A DNA stretch of 7,324 bases, taken from the NCBI GenBank assembly GCA_019314105.1, contig JAFCZY010000131.1, positions 1 to 7,324 of the forward strand, read 5' to 3'. The notes under the pieces are model-generated. The model saw nothing but the letters and a program-made list of their open reading frames with translations. It did no database searches and had not been told where the DNA came from. Of this stretch, positions 1-6,721 are shown in pieces. This DNA comes from Deltaproteobacteria bacterium. GTDB lineage: Bacteria > Desulfobacterota > Desulfobacteria > Desulfobacterales > Desulfobacteraceae. Made by a program: the position numbers and the translations under genes. The stretch's first letter is position 1, and the number at the start of each line of letters is the position of its first letter.

Positions 1-3000
1 TGACATGGCGTCGAACATGGCGTCCTGAGAATATTGATCATAGGTGTCGCCCAAATAATTGGATTTATAATCAATCATATACCATTTGCCTTCATGGTGG
101 ATGATAAGATCGATGAAGCCCTTTAAAAATCCGTTAATTGCCTGCGGTGTCAATTGGGAAAGTTTTTCAAGATACCCGGATGTTTTGAATTTTGGATCGG
201 ATTGTTCAAATATTTTCCGGATAGATGACACTTGCAAAGAGTGGATCGGAAATGTAAATTCCATCTCGTTAAACCGTTGATCCGGTCGGATATCTTTCAG
301 GCAAAACTCTGATGCATCAGATGTCAATCGGGTTTCAAGCACTTGCCGCACAGAAGTTTCTGCCATTTGCATCAATTCCCGGCCTGAAAAACCAAACCTG
401 TCAAACCGCGATTGAACCGATTGAGAGATTTCCCCGGATCCTTTGGTAAAATCAAGTATTTCAAACATAGAATGAAACAAATCACCCGATCCCGCACCTT
501 TTGGGAAATTCGCAAGGGTAATAAGAGGGCCTGTTCCGCTTTCATCTGACGTCTCCCGACGCTGAAAGGGTTCCGGACTTTGGGAATGGGAAATAGCTGA
601 AAAACTTGACATTTTCCAGACAGCCTTGATTTCACGAGTCATTTTTTGAGCCGACAGAACAGGGCTTGGGGAATCTGTGCGGTCACTGAAATAACCGGCT
701 GATTCAAGACGACACGATTGGACCAGAATGCTTTGAGGAGCCCTTTTTTGAAGCTGTTCCAGGTCGTTCCGCATGGACTGATCATCTTTACAGTCATCAG
801 AATGCAGCAACATCCCCAGGGCAGATGTTTCAACCGTTTTAACCCCGCCCCAAATGATTTTGCACAAAGCAGATGCCCGTGTCATTGCCACATACAACAA
901 CCTTCTATGTTCTGCCGCTTCTTCCGTTTTAAAATAATCTTGTGAGGCTTCCATATCATTTGATCCCAGGTCAAGGGTCAGCCTGTCATCTTTATGCGGA
1001 TCATGGAAAAGAATATTGTCAGGCAGACGATTCCGTACCCCTTCCCAGAGGTATGGGAGATACACAATCGGATACTCAAGGCCTTTACTTTTATGAATCG
1101 TAACAATGGTGACCGCCTTTTTATCACTCTCAAGTCTGAGCTCATCGGAAAAATCATCCCGAAGGTCTTTGAACAATTGACGGGCATACCATTTCAATAA
1201 ATAATAAGGCGACAATTGCTGTTTAAGACTGGCCTGTGAAATTAATTCAACCAGATGATAAAAATTTGTCAATTCTCTTTCATTTATCTGCAAATTTGTC
1301 TTTAAAAAAGCATCATCCGAATGAAACAATGTCATGATCATAGAGACAAACCCTTTGGTCTGCCAGATTTCCTTATACTCCCTGAACCGATCCTGCCACA
1401 CAGAAAAAAGCGCTTCATCTGTATCCAGTTCAAGAAGTCTATCCGATGAAAAATTAAACACCGAAGTACAAAGTTGTTCTGCCTGTAAATTTGTCCGGAC
1501 AAGCACGGCAATATCCTCGGGGTTGATTTTTTTAACCTCCAAAGAAGGGCCCTGCGTTGATGTGAGTTTCAGGTCAGCAGATTGCAGCAGAGAAAGAATA
1601 TCCTTTGCCACAAGCTTTGGAATTATCTCAGTGGCGGTCTCTTTTTTGATAAAGCCTTTGTCAAGCACCTGGTCCTCTCTTGAGAAAAAACAAACCTGTA
1701 CCGGCGGAACCGCTGCTTTGTTTCTAACCAGAATATCCTTTGCTGTTGCGGGAGTTGTTACCTTTAAAAATTCAATGGGGTTAAACAGAAAAGGACGTGG
1801 ACTGCTTGAAAAAATTTCATTTATTCCTTTAACCAGTGAGGGTGCAGACCGATAATTTTTTTCAAGGGTCACTTGTTGATCACTTTCTTGAGAGGCTTTC
1901 AGATAGGCGAAAATATCCCCTCCTCTAAATGCATAAATCGCCTGTTTTGGATCCCCTATCATAAAAAAAGGCGTGCTGCGTGAAGAAAAAAGCTTTGAAA
2001 AAATATCATATTGTCTGGGGTCTGTATCCTGAAATTCGTCAATCAGACAGGCCTTATAGGTTTTCCTGACAGCAGCAATAAGGTCAACCGCATTTTCATC
2101 TTCCAGAGCTGCGGCAAGATCATTAACAAGATCATCAAAAAAACAGATGCCTTGCGTTTTCTTGAGTTTATCAAGTTCTGCGTTAAAAAAAGCTAAAAAT
2201 TTAATCTTCAAGCAAATTAAATTATTTTCAAACACTTCATAAAAAGAGAGCATTTGTTCACATAAATCAAAAAATTCATGCTCGGGCGGGATATGTTCAG
2301 GCTTTGTTTTGGTTGCCAGTCTTGTTTTGGTAAATTTATACAGGGCATCGCCCTTTTCCGTCATTTTCAGCAGGGTATCCACACCTTCTTGATCAAGTTT
2401 TATCCGCGACGCCTCAAGCCAGGCAGGAATATATTTTTTTGTATAACTTCTTTTGTCAATCCCATCATTTCCCTGAATCACTTCAATGATCTCCCCTGCC
2501 CGGTGCAAAAGGATATCATGAATTTTTTCAAGGGTTTGCCTGTACTCATCAAAGATATTCTCAAAGATCGCATCAGGCGGTTTAAGCAGAAGACCCGGTT
2601 TTGAAACAACCTGCTGAAAAGAGTCGGCAATGCTCTGAGGGGTGATCTGTTTCTGACTCAAATAGGATAAAAATAATTTATCCAGAGGATTGACATGGCC
2701 CATGAAAAAATCAAAACTCACCTGCCTTAAAAACAAAACTCTATCCGGCGCAAGCTCAATATCAAAAAGGGACCGACATTCAAATGCCGCCTCTTTTAAA
2801 ATCTTGAAACAAAAAGAATGAATGGTCATGATAGAGGTCTGATCAAAACAGATTAAGGCCAATTGCAGTCTCTGGCGAATCAAGGGCAAGTCTTTTTGGC
2901 AACAAAAGAACTGAACCAACTCATCTTCTGTATCATCAGATTGAGACGACGACAGGTTTTTTAAATTATCCCCGCTAATGCCGGTAAGTGTTTTCGAAAG

Positions 3001-3201
3001 CCTTTCCCGGATTCTCAGTGTCAACTCTGCTGCGGCCGCTTCCGTAAAGGTAACCACCAGGATAGATTCGACGGGATAGCCGCTGGCCACCAGCCGGCAA
3101 AACAAGGTCGTAATGGTATAGGTCTTGCCGGTACCTGCACTGGCTTCAATCAGGGTGGTCTTTTCAAGATCGATCTGAAATGGGTCTAAAGGCTTCATCA
3201 T
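1..3201 (-). CDS. recB: RecB, exonuclease V beta subunit (3' end outside window)
   Basis: RecB is the 3'-5' SF1A helicase and the only nuclease of RecBCD, acting in the cytoplasm on double-strand DNA ends and loading RecA after Chi. The frame is open for 1067 codons from ATG at 3201 to the window edge. Visible motifs in order: Walker A EASAGTGKT (K26), motif Ia VVTFTEAAAAEL (49-60), motif II DEFQDTD (388-394), motif III GDPKQAIYAFRG (from 416), EKNYRS (about 445), motif V TIHKSKGLEYP (from 701) and motif VI LLYVAMTRA (768-776). The nuclease domain shows H910 in GDLFHSMFE, D1031 in GFIDL, and D1044 and K1046 in DYKSN. The D-D-K spacing (13 and 2) equals that of E. coli D1067/D1080/K1082 as I remember it. 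E. coli RecB has about 1180 residues, so roughly 100 C-terminal residues lie beyond position 1. The start ATG overlaps the recC stop (ATGA). A second ATG follows at once (3198-3196) and could serve instead. The Shine-Dalgarno is weak, so translation is probably coupled to recC. Nothing looks broken. Confidence 0.97.
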   Translation of the reverse strand, partial: MMKPLDPFQIDLEKTTLIEASAGTGKTYTITTLFCRLVASGYPVESILVVTFTEAAAAELTLRIRERLSKTLTGISGDNLKNLSSSQSDDTEDELVQFFCCQKDLPLIRQRLQLALICFDQTSIMTIHSFCFKILKEAAFECRSLFDIELAPDRVLFLRQVSFDFFMGHVNPLDKLFLSYLSQKQITPQSIADSFQQVVSKPGLLLKPPDAIFENIFDEYRQTLEKIHDILLHRAGEIIEVIQGNDGIDKRSYTKKYIPAWLEASRIKLDQEGVDTLLKMTEKGDALYKFTKTRLATKTKPEHIPPEHEFFDLCEQMLSFYEVFENNLICLKIKFLAFFNAELDKLKKTQGICFFDDLVNDLAAALEDENAVDLIAAVRKTYKACLIDEFQDTDPRQYDIFSKLFSSRSTPFFMIGDPKQAIYAFRGGDIFAYLKASQESDQQVTLEKNYRSAPSLVKGINEIFSSSPRPFLFNPIEFLKVTTPATAKDILVRNKAAVPPVQVCFFSREDQVLDKGFIKKETATEIIPKLVAKDILSLLQSADLKLTSTQGPSLEVKKINPEDIAVLVRTNLQAEQLCTSVFNFSSDRLLELDTDEALFSVWQDRFREYKEIWQTKGFVSMIMTLFHSDDAFLKTNLQINERELTNFYHLVELISQASLKQQLSPYYLLKWYARQLFKDLRDDFSDELRLESDKKAVTIVTIHKSKGLEYPIVYLPYLWEGVRNRLPDNILFHDPHKDDRLTLDLGSNDMEASQDYFKTEEAAEHRRLLYVAMTRASALCKIIWGGVKTVETSALGMLLHSDDCKDDQSMRNDLEQLQKRAPQSILVQSCRLESAGYFSDRTDSPSPVLSAQKMTREIKAVWKMSSFSAISHSQSPEPFQRRETSDESGTGPLITLANFPKGAGSGDLFHSMFEILDFTKGSGEISQSVQSRFDRFGFSGRELMQMAETSVRQVLETRLTSDASEFCLKDIRPDQRFNEMEFTFPIHSLQVSSIRKIFEQSDPKFKTSGYLEKLSQLTPQAINGFLKGFIDLIIHHEGKWYMIDYKSNYLGDTYDQYSQDAMFDAMS
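3087..3094 (-). other. octamer identical to E. coli Chi within recB
   Basis: The minus strand reads GCTGGTGG, the E. coli Chi sequence, in codons of the early RecB region (Arg-Leu-Val-Ala). An octamer is expected about 0.2 times in both strands of a window of this size, so one copy means little. This RecC differs at several Chi-contact positions, so it need not recognise the E. coli octamer. Confidence 0.3.
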
Positions 3202-6200
3202 ATTTTTTTCAAGTTTTTCAGTAAGGGGTGATATACAATGATGGAATTTTGGACAAACCCGGATGACAGCAAGGTATCAACACTTTCAAAGGGATCATTG
3301 TTCTCCACACAAAGAGAAACATACCGGTTTTCCTTTTCTCCAGTTTGATAATACCCGCCATTCCAACTGGTTTTCGATTTATTCATCGCATTCAAAATTA
3401 TGTCTCGATCCAATTGATCTGACGCTAATTGACCTATCTCAGGAGTTTCCTTTAAAATGGCCTGAACAAATTGCCAGGATGTTTCAATAAAGAAATAAAG
3501 CGGATGTTCCCTGCCCCTGATATACATTTGAATTAATTTCTCAAAATAGTGGCGGGCATCTGATGTTAATTCCGGAAACGACTGAGTTAATACAGGCGCT
3601 TTCCCCTTGGGGTCCCGTCCGACAAGAATTGTCTTTTTAGGATAATGAGACGGCGCGCAGATATTTAAAAACAGATGTCTGATCCATCCGGACAGCAGTC
3701 GTGCACTGTTGAGCTTGCCATAGGTCACGACGTACACCCCGTCTTCCCTGATGTCAGGAAAATTTGCCAAGATTTCCACGCCGTCTATCTTTGTTGACAC
3801 AGCAAGCGGCGGCAGGATTTTTTTGGATGCAATCGTTCTGGCAACATCGATAACAGGACCGGCAGTGCGCATCGTCTTTTCATATTCAAATTTCCCCTTT
3901 TCTCCCAAAGGAAGGCTGCCCATGGCTTTGAAAAACGGATAAAAATCTGTTTCACCTGCTGGGTCTTTTCCAACCAGAAAACTGCCAAGGATGTATTGAT
4001 CCATACCGGATATGGAAAAAGCCTCTCTGTCCAGCGTCTGTTCCTCTATCTCCCGTATCTTTATGTCCAGTTCTTCCTTCATAAACCCTTCAATCGGATT
4101 CCTAAAAAACCGGATCATTTCATCAAGATTGATACTGAGCAATTCCTTTGATTCTTTTATCGAAGATGGCTGAACAAAAATCCGGGGATCAGATCTGTCT
4201 TTTTCAGACTTATCTTTTCCAGAGCCGGCAGGACAAAGTGCCTTTGCAATCCTGCAATTGTCCTTTGAAAAAGAAAAAAACGACCCTGTTTGATTAAAAT
4301 ACGCCTCATTAAACGGATGGAGCGGATGGAAAAAATGATAGTCAACTCCTTCCTGGAAATCAAAACTTTGATCCATGGTATCCATCAATTCACTGATAAC
4401 CCCTGCACATGGAATCTTTGAGTTATCCTGTATGCTCATCCCGGTATAGGTACAAATAAACTTTGACCTTGCCGATAATAAAGTTTCAAGGAACAGATAC
4501 CGGTCTTCATCCCGCTCTGACTTATCCCCCGGCAGTGGATATTTTTTGATCAGGTTGAATCCCGGGGTAAATGCCTGGCGGGGAAATGATTTTTCATCCA
4601 TACCCATGAGAACAACCACCTTAAACGGAATACTGCGCATGGGCATGACATTGCAAAAGGTAATATTGCCGGCCAGAAAATTTCCCTGGGAAATATTAAG
4701 ATCAAGTTTCTTTTCAATAACTGAAAAAATCGTTTCAAATGGCATCGGCTCATTAAAGCCGGCTTTTTGAGCATCGTCATTCATTTGATCAATGCTCTGG
4801 ATTAAAAAATTTAAATCTGTCTCATTTTCAAAATTTCGATCCATTAAAGAAAAGGATATTTCCCTCAGCGTGTCACACCATTTCTCAATTGTTTTTTGAC
4901 CTGTCAGCCTTTCAAGGCCTAAAAACAGGGCATGACAAAAGGCGGCTAATTTGCCCAGCACCTCAAGGTCAAGCCCTTCAAAGGGCTGGCACGGCAGGAT
5001 GTTCTGTACCAGCCTCTCTTGATTTTCCGGCATGGCCATTCCCATGAAAAGCCGTTGCAATCCAAACTGCCAGGTGTTTTCTTCAAAAGACGGCAATCCT
5101 AAGCTTTCTCTATGTTCAGCATCCCTTCCCCAGAGGATTTTGGCATCTTCCACCATTTTTTCAATCATTGCCATCTCATCAACGGTAATATTAAACTTTT
5201 TCGCAATGGAGTCAGACAACAAAAGGTTAAGCACGCTACTTTGTTCAAGCCGGGAATTTCTGAGTCCCAGTATTTTTAAAAAAGCATCCAGCGGCTCTGA
5301 TTCAGATTTTTTCCTGCGGTCACTGATAGAAAACGGCAGGGTCATTTCCGAGGAAAAAACCGATTCAATAAACGGTGCATAGGCCTCAACATCCGGCATC
5401 ATCACAATAATGTCATGGGGAGCAAGATCAGGATCTTTTTCAAGTTCATTGAGCAGAATATCCTTTAACACCTGAGCTTCCCGCAGGGGCGAATGACAGG
5501 CATGAATACCAATAGAGGTATCAGATGCCGCAATGGAAACCGATGCATCTGGATGACCTTTTTTTCTATGAACAAGATTTAAAATGTCGGACTGGAGATA
5601 TGTCAGCATGGTATTGGCGTTAGCTGATTCCCGAAGAGGCTCTTGAAACAGATCCTCAAAGGGTTCATGATAATTAAAGGCTTCAAGACAGGTATAAAAT
5701 CCTTTTGCCGAAGTCCCCAGCGACGACAGCAGCGGATTGGTCATTTCATAATATAATGTTTCAGGATCATCGCCTGTTGTTTCCTTTAACGCTATTCTCC
5801 CTATCTGTCCGGCTGATTTGATATCAAAAAAGAATTGGTTGGAGGGAGTCAGAAGGAACAGGTTGATATCCATTATTTCCGATGCCTTTTCAAATACCTG
5901 CAAAAACAATTTGGGCAATGCCGATACACCAAAAAGCGACAGTCTTGATGGAAGAAGATCTCTGTTAATCGCTTTTGAAGAAAAATTTTCCAGGAAAAAA
6001 TGCGCTTTAAATGCCAGATGATGTTTAGGCTCTTTTGATACAATCTGATGCCACAGTTTTTCCTGCCATTGCGCCACAGGGTCGTTACCGATCTCCGGGA
6101 ACACAGGTTGACGACCCTTCTGCCAGTCAATCAGCAATTCAGGCCGATAAATCTGGTAATCATCAAACACTTTTGCAATCTTCATGGAAAGTTGATAAAG

Positions 6201-6575
6201 TTTTTTCCCTGTTTCATCTCCCTTTATATAATTGTCAAGACTAACCGCATCACCTTCAGATCGGTTCTTCTTGAGCAACTTTAAAATATGCCAGAAAAGA
6301 AGATCTTCAGTTAACGTTCCCGCTTGATCATCTATATTTTCCGACACCTCCAAACATCTAAGAATTTGATCCACTATCTGTCTGGGAAAAAGAAACTGCA
6401 TATTGGTGCAGATGCCAAATTTTTGTGCTATCTGCAGAGTAATCCACTGTTTCATGCCCCTGGATTGAATGCCAACCCATTCCGGCATCATTGGGTTATC
6501 CGGCACATCGCCCAGAACAGATGCCAGCGCATCCATCAAATTTTCCATTTTATTGCTTTTAAAGATATTGAACAA
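3198..6575 (-). CDS. recC: RecC, exonuclease V gamma subunit (complete)
   Basis: RecC is the scaffold of RecBCD. It splits the duplex, channels the strands to RecB and RecD, and scans for Chi with an inactivated helicase fold. The 1125-residue protein nearly matches E. coli RecC (1122) and aligns end to end. The N-terminus MFNIFKSNKM matches MLRVYHSNRL. It is followed by GIQSRGMKQWI (35-45) and QKFGICTN (51-58), KKLYQLS (124-130) and YRP (143-145). Further along are HDIIVMMPD (387-395), MPMRSIPFKVV (from 644) and GDKSERDEDRYLFLE (from 683). The segment around 810-840, FFRNPIEGFM, begins the nuclease-like C-terminal part. No Walker A is present, as expected for RecC. The start is TTG, not ATG: AAGGA lies 7 nt upstream, an in-frame stop lies 6 codons upstream, and the homology begins at this codon. 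The next in-frame ATG is residue 10, which would cut into the conserved N-terminus. Several positions equivalent to E. coli Chi contacts differ (see findings). The gene overlaps recB by 4 nt. Confidence 0.96.
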   Translation of the reverse strand: MFNIFKSNKMENLMDALASVLGDVPDNPMMPEWVGIQSRGMKQWITLQIAQKFGICTNMQFLFPRQIVDQILRCLEVSENIDDQAGTLTEDLLFWHILKLLKKNRSEGDAVSLDNYIKGDETGKKLYQLSMKIAKVFDDYQIYRPELLIDWQKGRQPVFPEIGNDPVAQWQEKLWHQIVSKEPKHHLAFKAHFFLENFSSKAINRDLLPSRLSLFGVSALPKLFLQVFEKASEIMDINLFLLTPSNQFFFDIKSAGQIGRIALKETTGDDPETLYYEMTNPLLSSLGTSAKGFYTCLEAFNYHEPFEDLFQEPLRESANANTMLTYLQSDILNLVHRKKGHPDASVSIAASDTSIGIHACHSPLREAQVLKDILLNELEKDPDLAPHDIIVMMPDVEAYAPFIESVFSSEMTLPFSISDRRKKSESEPLDAFLKILGLRNSRLEQSSVLNLLLSDSIAKKFNITVDEMAMIEKMVEDAKILWGRDAEHRESLGLPSFEENTWQFGLQRLFMGMAMPENQERLVQNILPCQPFEGLDLEVLGKLAAFCHALFLGLERLTGQKTIEKWCDTLREISFSLMDRNFENETDLNFLIQSIDQMNDDAQKAGFNEPMPFETIFSVIEKKLDLNISQGNFLAGNITFCNVMPMRSIPFKVVVLMGMDEKSFPRQAFTPGFNLIKKYPLPGDKSERDEDRYLFLETLLSARSKFICTYTGMSIQDNSKIPCAGVISELMDTMDQSFDFQEGVDYHFFHPLHPFNEAYFNQTGSFFSFSKDNCRIAKALCPAGSGKDKSEKDRSDPRIFVQPSSIKESKELLSINLDEMIRFFRNPIEGFMKEELDIKIREIEEQTLDREAFSISGMDQYILGSFLVGKDPAGETDFYPFFKAMGSLPLGEKGKFEYEKTMRTAGPVIDVARTIASKKILPPLAVSTKIDGVEILANFPDIREDGVYVVTYGKLNSARLLSGWIRHLFLNICAPSHYPKKTILVGRDPKGKAPVLTQSFPELTSDARHYFEKLIQMYIRGREHPLYFFIETSWQFVQAILKETPEIGQLASDQLDRDIILNAMNKSKTSWNGGYYQTGEKENRYVSLCVENNDPFESVDTLLSSGFVQNSIIVYHPLLKNLKKI

Positions 6576-6582
6576 AATATTA

Positions 6583-6587
6583 TCCTT
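6583..6587 (-). promoter_or_regulatory. recC ribosome binding site fixing a TTG start
   Basis: On the minus strand AAGGA is followed by 7 nt and TTG. It supports TTG at 6575 as the recC start rather than the internal ATG at residue 10. It lies one nucleotide downstream of a 7-bp inverted repeat, so a hairpin in the leader would crowd the ribosome site. Confidence 0.7.
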
Positions 6588-6588
6588 A

Positions 6589-6607
6589 TGTCAGTTAAAG
6601 ACTGACA
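6589..6607. repeat. 7-bp inverted repeat just upstream of the recC ribosome binding site
   Basis: The arms TGTCAGT and ACTGACA are perfect complements separated by 5 nt. In the recC transcript this hairpin would end one base before the Shine-Dalgarno sequence. No T-run follows, so it does not look like an intrinsic terminator. It could be an operator, a translation-control hairpin, or the palindrome of a REP-like or transposase-associated element. The sequence alone does not decide. Confidence 0.6.
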
Positions 6608-6620
6608 CCCTTACGTCTGT

Positions 6621-6647
6621 TATCGGCTGCTCCATTTACGTCCGATA
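6621..6647. repeat. 6-bp inverted repeat in the recC leader gap
   Basis: TATCGG (6621-6626) and CCGATA (6642-6647) are perfect complements separated by 15 nt. Overlapping it, the heptamer TTACGTC occurs at 6611-6617 and again at 6636-6642, a 25-bp offset. With the dyad at 6589-6607 this gives two palindromes within 60 bp, a layout seen in REP/BIME-like intergenic elements. A short dyad with a 15-nt spacer can also arise by chance. Confidence 0.4.
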
Positions 6648-6661
6648 GATGGACATTGCAA
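6633..6661 (-). promoter_or_regulatory. weak candidate sigma-70-type promoter for recCB
   Basis: On the minus strand TTGCAA (6661-6656) is separated by 17 nt from TAAATG (6638-6633). The -35 is a fair match to TTGACA, while the -10 matches only three of six consensus bases. It is the best-spaced pair I found in the gap before recC, but the match is poor and overlaps the inverted repeat at 6621-6647. Transcription could instead enter from further upstream. Confidence 0.2.
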
Positions 6662-6667
6662 CACGGT

Positions 6668-6721
6668 TTAAGATTCTCTTCGCTGACCGCCCTGTTCGAG
6701 CTTTTCTTCGGTGAATTTCAC
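6668..6721 (-). pseudogene. 5' remnant of a gene, probably a type I restriction HsdR-like subunit
   Basis: A GTG codon overlaps the stop of the upstream regulator as GTGA (6721-6718). It is preceded at 7-nt spacing by GGAGG, a strong ribosome binding site lying inside the regulator's last codons. Translation gives MKFTEEKLEQ, which resembles the start of HsdR-type proteins (M-x-F-T-E-x-x-L-E-x-A followed by IELL). The frame then reads GGQRRES and stops at 6668-6670. Dropping one G in the GGGCGG run would give EQAVSEENLKP and an open frame to about 6595, but that continuation does not look like HsdR either. I infer a gene cut off by deletion or insertion near 6690, with perhaps a frameshift. 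The family assignment rests on about ten residues plus the neighbouring regulator, a type often found in restriction-modification operons. A genuine 17-codon ORF is less likely. Confidence 0.4.

Noticed and set aside
372..1187. Short minus-strand frames inside recB that could suggest a broken gene
   Set aside because: The RecB frame is continuous in one phase through motifs V and VI and the nuclease residues on either side. These are other-frame shadows.
1334..1855. 173-codon plus-strand open frame
   Set aside because: It lies wholly antisense to the recB helicase region, where the minus-strand frame carries all conserved motifs. Its product has no recognisable domain.
5032..5382. 116-codon plus-strand open frame
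   Set aside because: It is antisense to conserved recC coding sequence and has no recognisable domain.
6589..6607. Inverted repeat as an intrinsic terminator or LexA box
   Set aside because: No T-run follows on either strand at the right place. The dyad does not fit CTGT-N8-ACAG, and I cannot match it to another known LexA box.
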